DNA of 19,919 nt, from NCBI GenBank assembly GCA_012719195.1, contig JAAYAV010000193.1, forward strand, positions 1-19,919, in the 5' to 3' direction. A model generated the notes under the pieces. That model was not told the DNA's origin. It worked only from the letters and a program-made list of their open reading frames with translations, and ran no database searches. Below, piece after piece: positions 14,409-19,919 of the stretch (positions within the stretch are counted from its first letter, which is position 1; each line of letters starts with the position of its first letter). Made by a program: the position numbers and the translations under genes. Origin of the DNA: Anaerolineae bacterium. Lineage in GTDB: Bacteria > Chloroflexota > Anaerolineae > DRVO01.

Positions 14409-14422
14409 TGAGCCCAGTGTGC
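14402..14422. repeat. Perfect inverted repeat over the lipoprotein -10 region
   Basis: GCACACT (14402-14408) and AGTGTGC (14416-14422) are perfect inverted copies separated by seven bases. The 21-base dyad covers the predicted -10 box and start point, the usual position of a repressor operator. It could equally form a small hairpin at the 5' end of the message. Confidence 0.5.
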
Positions 14423-14524
14423 GCGCTGGGCGCATGCCGGAGTGGCGCCTTGACGCCCCGTTACCGGGCGGTGCGGCCTCCCTTCCGGCGAACCGTTGTT
14501 CCCGGCTCCGCAAAGGAGAATGTG

Positions 14525-15691
14525 ATGACCGTGCGAAGGCTGTCAACTGCTGCTGTTCTCGTCGCGCTCTTGCTCTTCGTGGTGTCGTGCGGCCTATTCG
14601 GCGGCGATGACCCGACCGCTACGCCGGTGGCCGAGCGCGCCGAAGCCACCGTCGCCGTCGAACCCTCCGCCACGACCGCTCCGGCTGCCCAAGCTGCCGC
14701 CACCACCGCCCCCGAAGCCGAGCCGACTGCTACCACAGCCGCTGCCGAACCCACCGCCGCTGCGGTGGTCGAGGCAGGAGAGGAGACCGAGGAACCCGCT
14801 GATCTCCCCTCCCTGGCTGCGCTCGAATCAGTAGATACCTACGAAGCCAGTATGACCCTCCGGATGACCAAGAGCGAGGACGAGACGGTCATCACAGCGA
14901 TGGATATGACCGTCAAAGTGGACCGTACCAACTCGGCGCAGCACATGAGCATGACCAGTGCCGAGGAAGACCAGGAAGCCATGTCCATCGAAGTGGTGAC
15001 CATCGGCGAAGACACCTGGATGAGCTTTGGCGACGGTTGGATGCACACCAAGTCGGATGAGGAGTCTGTGGCCGCGGGCGTGGACGACTTCCTGATGGTG
15101 GGCGACAACGCCCTCGACTCGATTGAGGACCCCGAGCTCGTCAAGAGGGGCGAGGAAGTGAACGGGATGATGACCGATCACTACCGCTTCACCCAGCCCG
15201 AACTCAACGGCATGGAGTTCATGTTCATCGACGAGGCCACCGGTGAAGTCTGGATCAGCCAGGAGGGCGAGTACGTCGTCCGCATGACCATGGAGGGCAC
15301 CGGTACCATGCCCGGCGAGGAGGAGGGTTCTGAGGTCCCTACCGCCATGACCATGCTCTGGGAGATTCTGAGCGTGAACCAGCCGGTCAGCATTGAGCCT
15401 CCCGCCGGCTTCTCGGCTGCTGACGCTCTCCCGGTCATGGAAGGGGCTCTCTCCAGCAGCAACTACTTCTCCACCGCCGACATGGCCATGTACGAAGTGG
15501 TGGCCACCGCCGAAGAGGTGATCCAGTGGTACAAGGACACCCTGACGGCTGACGGCTGGAACCTGGATTCCGAAGACGAGATGGAAGGCATGAGCTCGGC
15601 CAGCTTCATCAAGGACGACACCACTATCGGAGTCATGGTGCTGCCCTCCGAGACGGAGGACGCAGTCAGCGTGATGGTAACGAAGAGCTAG
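14525..15691 (+). CDS. Secreted acidic Met-rich lipoprotein, LppX/LolA-like
   Basis: A 388-residue lipoprotein. Signal peptide 1-21 (positive N-terminus RR, hydrophobic VLVALLLF, lipobox VVSC) gives lipidated Cys22. A low-complexity Ala/Thr/Pro/Glu linker covers about 28-92. The next 200 residues (EASMTLRMTKSEDETVITAM onward) have the alternating beta pattern of LppX/LprG or LolA-like lipid-binding folds, with segments EVVTIGEDTWMSFGDGWMH and GEVWISQEGEYVVRM. A separate C-terminal domain (about 300-388) contains VIQWYKDTLTADGWNLDSED, a module common in Chloroflexota lipoproteins. I count 27 Met and a strong excess of Asp/Glu. ATG 14525 follows AAGGAG at six bases; GTG 14522 is one codon upstream. 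Followed by a strong terminator. Function unknown; fold assignment is moderate. Confidence 0.88.
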   Translation: MTVRRLSTAAVLVALLLFVVSCGLFGGDDPTATPVAERAEATVAVEPSATTAPAAQAAATTAPEAEPTATTAAAEPTAAAVVEAGEETEEPADLPSLAALESVDTYEASMTLRMTKSEDETVITAMDMTVKVDRTNSAQHMSMTSAEEDQEAMSIEVVTIGEDTWMSFGDGWMHTKSDEESVAAGVDDFLMVGDNALDSIEDPELVKRGEEVNGMMTDHYRFTQPELNGMEFMFIDEATGEVWISQEGEYVVRMTMEGTGTMPGEEEGSEVPTAMTMLWEILSVNQPVSIEPPAGFSAADALPVMEGALSSSNYFSTADMAMYEVVATAEEVIQWYKDTLTADGWNLDSEDEMEGMSSASFIKDDTTIGVMVLPSETEDAVSVMVTKS

Positions 15692-15715
15692 ACTCACGCC
15701 GCTACAGCGCTGAAC

Positions 15716-15751
15716 AGCGGGCCGCTCCCTGGGGAGCGGCCCGCTTTGATT
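15716..15751 (+). terminator. Strong intrinsic terminator after the lipoprotein gene
   Basis: AGCGGGCCGCTCCC (15716-15729) is perfectly complementary to GGGAGCGGCCCGCT (15732-15745), followed by TTTGATT. Allowing the tip to open, the stem has about 13 base pairs. Confidence 0.85.
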
Positions 15752-15774
15752 GCCGCCCACCGGGACGTTACAAT
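15746..15774 (+). promoter_or_regulatory. Promoter of trxB, TTGATT-17-TACAAT
   Basis: The -35 box TTGATT (15746-15751, 4/6) and -10 box TACAAT (15769-15774, 5/6) are 17 bases apart, giving a start near 15781 and a leader of about 26 bases. The -35 box is the T-tract of the terminator of the preceding gene. Confidence 0.6.
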
Positions 15775-15806
15775 GTTGGCACAGGCAAGCCAGGGGAGGG
15801 GTATTG

Positions 15807-16751
15807 ATGTACTACGACGTGGTCATCGTGGGCGGCGGCCCGGCCGCGCTCTCAGCCGCCATCTACGCCGGGCGCTACCAACGGCAACCGCTGGTCATCG
15901 CCGGGCAGGCGATAGGGGGCCAACTGCTGCTCACCACCGACGTCGACAACTACCCCGGCTTCCCCGAGGGTGTGCCGGGAGCGCAGTTGGCCATGCAGAT
16001 GCAGCAGCAGGCCGAGCGTTTCGGCGCCGAGTTCATGCTCGATGTCGTGACTTCAGTAGACTTCAGCGATCAGCCCCTGCGCCTATTCACCGGCGAGGGC
16101 GAGGTGGAGGCCGGCTCCGTGATCCTGGCGCCGGGCACGTCGCGCCGCAAGCTGGGCGTCCCCGGCGAGAAGGAGTTCTCCGGCCGGGGCGTTTCCTACT
16201 GCGCCACTTGCGACGGCTTCTTCTTCCGGGGCAAGAATGTCGCCGTCATCGGCGGCGGCGACGCGGCCGTGGAGGAATCCATTGTCCTCACCCGCTGGGT
16301 GGACCGCGTCACCATCATCCACCGCCGAGACCAGTGGCGCGCCGATCGCGTCCTGCAGGAGCAGGCGAACCTCAACCCCAAGATCATCCCCCTGTGGGAC
16401 ACGGTGGTAGAGGAGGTCCTTGGCGATCAGACCGTGAACCGGCTGAGCTTGCGCCACGTCCAGACCGGCGCCCAAAGCTCGCTGGAGGTCGAGGGTGTGT
16501 TCATCATGGTGGGCAGCATCCCCAACACCTCCTTCCTTACCGGGCAGCTCGACATGGATGCGCACGGATACGTGAGCGCGGACGCGATGGGGCGCACCAG
16601 TGTCCCCGGCGTTATCGCTGCCGGCGAGGTGATCGCCGGCAGCTGGGCGCAGGTAGTCGTGGCCGCCGGGTCGGGCGCTAATGCCGCCTATGCCGCCGAG
16701 CAGTTCCTGGCCGAGTTCGAGGGCCGGCCACAACCCCCACGCGTGCGCTGA
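15807..16751 (+). CDS. trxB: Thioredoxin reductase-type FAD/NADPH disulfide oxidoreductase
   Basis: A 314-residue low-molecular-weight thioredoxin reductase relative. FAD-binding VVIVGGGPAALSAAIYAGR is at 5-23, the redox-active disulfide CATC at 132-135 in SYCATCDGFFF, the NADPH Rossmann motif GGGDAAVEE at 149-157, and the NADPH-phosphate clamp HRR at 172-174. The C-terminal FAD motif reads AAGEVIAGSWAQVVVAAGSG, whereas classical enzymes have AAGD and an Arg-Gln pair; Asp is Glu and Arg is Ala here. It would transfer electrons from NADPH to thioredoxin or a related protein. ATG 15807 has AGGGGAGGGG upstream; the frame opens earlier but is untranslated leader. Own promoter and a shared terminator make it monocistronic. 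No thioredoxin gene is adjacent. Confidence 0.92.
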   Translation: MYYDVVIVGGGPAALSAAIYAGRYQRQPLVIAGQAIGGQLLLTTDVDNYPGFPEGVPGAQLAMQMQQQAERFGAEFMLDVVTSVDFSDQPLRLFTGEGEVEAGSVILAPGTSRRKLGVPGEKEFSGRGVSYCATCDGFFFRGKNVAVIGGGDAAVEESIVLTRWVDRVTIIHRRDQWRADRVLQEQANLNPKIIPLWDTVVEEVLGDQTVNRLSLRHVQTGAQSSLEVEGVFIMVGSIPNTSFLTGQLDMDAHGYVSADAMGRTSVPGVIAAGEVIAGSWAQVVVAAGSGANAAYAAEQFLAEFEGRPQPPRVR

Positions 16752-16772
16752 CCCGTCCGCCTACCGCAGACG

Positions 16773-16804
16773 AAGAGACCGCCGACTGGCGCCGGCGGTC
16801 TCTT
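16773..16804. terminator. Bidirectional terminator between trxB and the HNH gene
   Basis: AAGAGACCGCCG (16773-16784) and CGGCGGTCTCTT (16793-16804) form a perfect 12-bp stem with an eight-base loop. On the plus strand the stem ends in TCTT and is followed by GCTTCT; the A-rich left arm start serves the minus strand. It lies between the two converging stops. Confidence 0.8.
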
Positions 16805-16829
16805 GCTTCTGCAGTAATCTAGGGAGCGG

Positions 16830-17378
16830 TTACCACCCCGACAGGAATTGCCTCCACTCCTGGTTGCGCGCCAGGTAGGGACCGAAAAGGTAGTCCAGAC
16901 TCGAGGCCGGTTCGGTCGGCTGCCAGCGCATGGCCAAGTTGGCCTCCTCCGGTGTCCGCCCGCCCTTGAGGCGGTTGCATCGGGGACAAGCGGTCACCAG
17001 GTTCTCCCACGAGTGTGGTCCTCCCCGGTGCCGCGGGATGATGTGATCGATGGTCGGCTGGGGCACGCGCTCGCCGCAGTAGACGCAGCGGAAGTGATCG
17101 CGCCGAAAGATCTCGCGCTTGCTGAGCCGCACCCGGGGCCGCGGCCGGCGCACGATCTGGTTCAGGCGGATCACCGACGGACGCGGATACGCCGTGCGCG
17201 CCGTGCGCACCTCACCGCGACCGTTCTCCACCACGGCCGCCTTGCCGAGCACCAGTAGCTTGAGCGCTCTCCAGGTGCTACACACGTTCAGCGGCTCGAA
17301 GTTCGCATTCAGGACTAGGACCGGCTCACCGAATAGTGTGCTCTTCTTGACCTCCCCCCTGCCTGATCTCGTGACCAC
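16830..17378 (-). CDS. HNH endonuclease family protein
   Basis: A 182-residue protein. The N-terminal half has the segment VLVLNANFEPLNVCSTWRAL, found in a widespread bacterial HNH family, then a basic stretch RRPRPRVRLSKREIFRRD. The nuclease domain follows: CVYC at 98-101, IDHIIPRHRGGPHSWENLV with the catalytic Asp-His (111-112) and the central Asn126, and CPRCNRLKGG at 131-140. The two CxxC pairs would bind a structural zinc. This family is chromosomal and solitary, with no established biological role; there are no methylase or phage genes nearby. GTG 17378 is the only good start and stands directly behind an extended -10 box. It could also be read through from the isomerase gene 41 bases upstream. 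Confidence 0.92.
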   Translation of the reverse strand: MVTRSGRGEVKKSTLFGEPVLVLNANFEPLNVCSTWRALKLLVLGKAAVVENGRGEVRTARTAYPRPSVIRLNQIVRRPRPRVRLSKREIFRRDHFRCVYCGERVPQPTIDHIIPRHRGGPHSWENLVTACPRCNRLKGGRTPEEANLAMRWQPTEPASSLDYLFGPYLARNQEWRQFLSGW

Positions 17379-17385
17379 GCCGCCT

Positions 17386-17394
17386 ATGCTAGCA
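17386..17394 (-). promoter_or_regulatory. Extended -10 promoter of the HNH gene
   Basis: On the minus strand this reads TGCTAGCAT, an extended -10 (TGn) joined to TAGCAT (4/6). The -35 region is poor, as usual for extended -10 promoters. Transcription would begin about one base before the GTG at 17378. Confidence 0.4.
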
Positions 17395-17419
17395 CCACCT
17401 CAACGGCCGGGCCAGCGGG

Positions 17420-18283
17420 CTAAGCGTGCTCCACTCCGACCTCGGCCACCAGCTTCTTGAGATTGGTGACGCAGGCCTTTACCTTATCCGGCGGTCCCGG
17501 CTCGCCCGCCTTGAAGTGCGGCTCAAGCGACACGCCTCCTTGGTAGCCGTCCGCCTTCATCGCCGCGAACATACCGGGGAAGTCTACCAGCCCCTCGCCC
17601 AGAGTGGTGCCGTGACGAGCGTCGTCCGGCTCCACGATCACGTCCTTGACGTGCACGTGGAAGATGCGGTCCTTCACCAGGCTGTACCCGGCCGGATAGG
17701 CCTCGATGTCCGCCCACTGCGCGTTGCCTCCGTCCCACATTACCCCGAGGACGGGCGAGTCCACCGCCCACACCAGGTCGCGCACTTCCTGGGGTGTGCC
17801 GCCGTTGCAGGAGTTCTCGTTCTCCATCGCCAGGATGAGCCCGTACTGCTCGGCGAGCCGGCACGATTCCTTGAGCCGCTCCACCACCTCGTCGAACACG
17901 GCGCTGGGGTCGTCCTCGCGCCAGAAGGAGAAGCAGCGCGTGATCTTGGTGCCGAACAGCTTGCTCAGGTCGCCGAGGCGCTTGAGTATCTGCAGGTGCT
18001 CCGGATAGGTGCTCGCCTGAGAGAAGAACGCGTCGCCCGCCGGACCGGCCTTGGGCTCGTGCAGGTAGCACTTGAGGAACGGAGACGCGAAGGCCACTAC
18101 TTCCAGCCCGCGCTCGTCCAGCAGCCGCTTCACCCGCGCTATCGCTGCATCATCGAGGTCGGCCAGGTTGGTCCTGTCCACCGTCCGTAGTTCCACGTAC
18201 TTGAGGCCCCACTCCTTGATGCGGTCCAGAGCCTCCTCGAAATCGTGGCTCACCTCATCGGTGATGATGGCTAGCTTCCACAT
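17420..18283 (-). CDS. Sugar phosphate isomerase/epimerase-type TIM barrel protein
   Basis: A 287-residue member of the xylose isomerase-like TIM barrel (AP_endonuc_2) superfamily. N-terminal WKLAIITDEVS forms the first strand; metal-binding positions are visible as Glu154 in LAMENENSCNGG, Asp184 in GVMWDGGNAQW, His209/His211 in IFHVHVKDV and Glu254 in VSLEPH. Such enzymes isomerise, epimerise or dehydrate sugars and inositols using a divalent metal, in the cytoplasm. ATG 18283 follows AGGGGG at about six bases; TTG two codons earlier sits too close to that site. The gene starts 36 bases after the ceramidase-fold gene and shares its promoter. Substrate is not predictable; the Gfo/Idh/MocA genes in the window are the usual pathway partners of this family. 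Confidence 0.9.
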   Translation of the reverse strand: MWKLAIITDEVSHDFEEALDRIKEWGLKYVELRTVDRTNLADLDDAAIARVKRLLDERGLEVVAFASPFLKCYLHEPKAGPAGDAFFSQASTYPEHLQILKRLGDLSKLFGTKITRCFSFWREDDPSAVFDEVVERLKESCRLAEQYGLILAMENENSCNGGTPQEVRDLVWAVDSPVLGVMWDGGNAQWADIEAYPAGYSLVKDRIFHVHVKDVIVEPDDARHGTTLGEGLVDFPGMFAAMKADGYQGGVSLEPHFKAGEPGPPDKVKACVTNLKKLVAEVGVEHA

Positions 18284-18319
18284 ATACAACCCCCTGCAAT
18301 TGTAGACTGATACCCTACC

Positions 18320-19627
18320 CTACCGGTTCCAGAGCGTGTTCGCCAAAGCGCGCCCGCCGGCGAACAGGACGTCCTCCACGGTGGGGTCCAGGCCCTGCAC
18401 GCCGAAGTACACGAACGAGGTCGGCTCGTAGCCGCCCTCCTCGAAGGCCGCCCGGGTGGGAAGGTAACCCACCTCGGCCCCGACGTTGCTCAGCACCGTC
18501 GAGTAGCGGAAGGGAACCTCCTCGCGCAGCCGGAGGCTGTACTCTGCGAAGACCTCCCCCGGCATCCCCAAGAAAGCCACCGGACCGATCCGCACGCCGG
18601 TCAGCGTCACCGCCTGTCGCTCCTGCTGGCAGGCCTCCCGGCGGCAGCGCTCCGCCGCGAGGGCGTAATCCCGCTGCACGCGAGCGCTGCGTTTGCTTGG
18701 CTCCTCTCCCCGCGCCGCCAGAGTTGCCTCGGCCTCGGCGAGAGTCGCCGCTACCTCGGCCTGCGGGGCCAGCGGCGCCAACGGCAGCGCCACCGGCTGT
18801 TGCGCCGTCGCCAGCGGCAAACCCGCCTCCGGAGCGGCCTCGGACAGCGCCCGCCGGCAGTCGGCCCGGAAGGCATCGGCGATCTGCCCCGTGCGCGCCC
18901 AGGTGGAGTCCCGGCCACGCGGGCTGACGTTGCCGATGGGGCCGTTGAGGAACATGCAGGTGCAGCCGAGGTCGCGCTCCAGCGCCGCCATGGCCAAACC
19001 GGCCCACTCCGCCGAGATCAGGGGGCTGGCTCCGAGCGACGTCAGGTGGCACCCGTAGGACACGATCACACCCAGGGTGCGCTCAGACTCCGCCTCCAGA
19101 AACCTCAACACCAAGAGCTGATCGTCGTACGGCCCCTCGGGGTTCTCCCCCAGGCTGATGGCCCCGTCCGTAGCGGCGCGCCGGTTGACGCCCGTGGCGC
19201 TCTGTACCGAACCCACCAATAGGCTGGCCGGCCGCAGTTCCTGCAGCGCCGCCCGGCCCGCCTCCGTCATGCGGGTCGCCAGATAGTCGAAGTAGCCCTC
19301 GTCCACCGCCGGGATGCCGCGCAGGGGCACAACGCTCGGCCCCGAGTGGGTGTGGGTGCAGGCAACAACCGTGTCTTCGGCAGCCACGCCACAAGCCTTC
19401 GCCACCTGCTCGGCAATCCGGGCCGTCCGCTCTTCCGTCAAGCCCAGCAGGTCCAGGCTGTAGAGCAGCACTGGCCCACCGTCTCCCTGCAGTGCCGCCA
19501 CCTTGGCATAGAGGGAGTCGTGGATCCCCATCGCCTCGAAGCGCGGGCGTCCCAAGTACCCGCCCAGGGGCGTACCGATGGCCGGGGTGATGTCGGCCGC
19601 CGCCATACCTATCCGAAGCTCCGCCAT
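18320..19627 (-). CDS. Neutral/alkaline ceramidase-fold hydrolase, short cytoplasmic form
   Basis: A 435-residue protein matching the N-terminal catalytic domain of the neutral/alkaline non-lysosomal ceramidase family (PF04734 type). It begins RIGMAAADITPAIGTPLGGY, like the family's N-terminal strand. Further motifs are THTHSGP (91-97) and His194 in GCHLTSLG (zinc ligands), NGPIGNVSP (228-236, the catalytic Ser region), MPGEVFAEYS (355-364) and GYLPTRAAFEEGGYE (387-401), which carry the remaining ligand positions. An Ala/Glu-rich helical insert lies at about 262-340. True ceramidases are secreted and 640 or more residues long; this one has no signal peptide and lacks the C-terminal domain. 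ATG 19627 has GGAGG five bases upstream; GTG 19633 is less likely. Substrate may be an amide or glycolipid other than ceramide. Confidence 0.85.
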   Translation of the reverse strand: MAELRIGMAAADITPAIGTPLGGYLGRPRFEAMGIHDSLYAKVAALQGDGGPVLLYSLDLLGLTEERTARIAEQVAKACGVAAEDTVVACTHTHSGPSVVPLRGIPAVDEGYFDYLATRMTEAGRAALQELRPASLLVGSVQSATGVNRRAATDGAISLGENPEGPYDDQLLVLRFLEAESERTLGVIVSYGCHLTSLGASPLISAEWAGLAMAALERDLGCTCMFLNGPIGNVSPRGRDSTWARTGQIADAFRADCRRALSEAAPEAGLPLATAQQPVALPLAPLAPQAEVAATLAEAEATLAARGEEPSKRSARVQRDYALAAERCRREACQQERQAVTLTGVRIGPVAFLGMPGEVFAEYSLRLREEVPFRYSTVLSNVGAEVGYLPTRAAFEEGGYEPTSFVYFGVQGLDPTVEDVLFAGGRALANTLWNR

Positions 19628-19652
19628 TACCACCTCCGTAGGTCAGATGGGC

Positions 19653-19682
19653 ATTATAGCCGGGCGCTCGGCGGACCATCAA
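19653..19682 (-). promoter_or_regulatory. Promoter of the ceramidase-fold/isomerase operon
   Basis: On the minus strand a perfect -10 box TATAAT (19658-19653) follows TTGATG (19682-19677, 4/6) with an 18-base spacer. The start point would be near 19646, about 19 bases before ATG 19627. Confidence 0.65.
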
Positions 19683-19713
19683 CCGGCGTGCGCGGCTGTC
19701 GAATGAGAGGCGT

Positions 19714-19742
19714 TTGGAATGTAAGCGTGATTGCTGTAGACT
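19714..19742 (+). promoter_or_regulatory. Promoter of the Tat lipoprotein gene, TTGGAA-17-TAGACT
   Basis: TTGGAA (19714-19719, 4/6) and TAGACT (19737-19742, 4/6) are 17 bases apart. Transcription would begin near 19749, about 50 bases before the ATG at 19799. Confidence 0.45.
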
Positions 19743-19748
19743 AAGCTT

Positions 19749-19759
19749 CGATCAGATCG
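19749..19759. repeat. Short palindrome at the lipoprotein start point
   Basis: CGATCAGATCG: two inverted CGATC half-sites with one central base, placed on the predicted transcription start. A further CAGATCG occurs at about 19778. It may be an operator, but palindromes this short are common. Confidence 0.3.
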
Positions 19760-19798
19760 GCACGACGCGGTACCTAGCAGATCGAGGAGGACACCAGT

Positions 19799-19919
19799 AT
19801 GGCTAGCAAGCTCTCTCGTCGTCGGTTCGTCTACGTCAGCGGCATCGCCATGGCGGCCACTGCTGCCACCGCCTGCGGCGGCGGCACCACTCCGGCCGAG
19901 CCGACTGCCGCGCCGGCCG
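19799..19919 (+). CDS. Tat-exported lipoprotein, probable ABC solute-binding protein (3' partial)
   Basis: Only the first 40 codons are in the window. They encode a twin-arginine signal SRRRFVYVSGIAMAATAATAC with lipobox Cys at residue 26, then a Gly-rich stretch and a Thr/Pro/Ala/Glu linker. This architecture is typical of extracellular solute-binding lipoproteins of sugar ABC transporters in Chloroflexota, which are folded before export. ATG 19799 follows GAGGAGG at eight bases. The mature domain is outside the window, so the ABC role is an inference; it could be another Tat-dependent lipoprotein. Divergent orientation from the isomerase operon fits a sugar-uptake locus. Confidence 0.75.
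   Translation, partial: MASKLSRRRFVYVSGIAMAATAATACGGGTTPAEPTAAPA

Noticed and set aside
1..19919. Insertion sequences, phage genes, CRISPR arrays, tRNA or rRNA genes
   Set aside because: No transposase or integrase motifs, no regular direct repeats with spacers, and no tRNA-like cloverleaf or rRNA stretches were seen. The HNH gene is of the solitary chromosomal type.

Overview
The window is chromosomal, very GC-rich and densely coded, with genes on both strands, short intergenic gaps and no mobile element, CRISPR array, tRNA or rRNA that I can see. The organism is probably a member of the Chloroflexota or a similar GC-rich lineage. This rests on two lipoproteins with Thr/Ala/Pro-rich linkers just after the lipobox (one with a twin-arginine leader typical of Chloroflexota sugar-binding proteins), on several Gfo/Idh/MocA dehydrogenases, and on frequent GTG/TTG starts. 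The taxonomic call is an inference from style, not from a marker gene.

Layout, left to right. Positions 2-1945 (+) hold two adjacent Gfo/Idh/MocA-fold oxidoreductase genes, the first cut by the window edge. Positions 1999-5031 (+) hold a complete ECF-type vitamin/micronutrient importer (S component, EcfA1, EcfA2, EcfT) with overlapping genes. Its two ATPases show complementary loss of ABC motifs. Positions 5106-8547 (+) hold three translationally coupled genes for polytopic membrane proteins. They resemble the HyfB, HyfE and HyfF subunits of hydrogenase-4/complex I-type antiporters but lack the charged residues of the ion path. They start from a nearly leaderless promoter and end at a hairpin shared with the converging operon.

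Positions 8633-12142 (-) form a four-gene operon: metallo-beta-lactamase-fold protein, signal peptidase I, a third Gfo/Idh/MocA oxidoreductase and a membrane-anchored TPR protein. A 313-base leader/intergenic region (12143-12455) precedes it. Positions 12456-14287 (-) hold two GNAT-fold genes, one of them YghO-like. Diverging from them at 14525 (+) is a secreted, acidic, Met-rich lipoprotein whose promoter overlaps a perfect inverted repeat. It is followed by a strong terminator whose T-tract doubles as the -35 box of a thioredoxin reductase-type gene (15807-16751).

A bidirectional terminator separates trxB from the converging HNH nuclease gene (16830-17378, -). Further right, a neutral-ceramidase-fold protein and a TIM-barrel sugar isomerase/epimerase form an operon (17420-19627, -) from a good sigma70-type promoter. 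Diverging from it is the start of a Tat-exported lipoprotein (19799 onward), probably an ABC transporter solute-binding protein.

The three dehydrogenases, the isomerase/epimerase, the ceramidase-fold hydrolase and the likely sugar-binding protein suggest a heterotroph handling modified sugars or polyols. The unusual parts are the asymmetric ECF ATPases, the stand-alone HyfB/E/F-like membrane module, and the repeated occurrence of -10 boxes placed almost directly on start codons.
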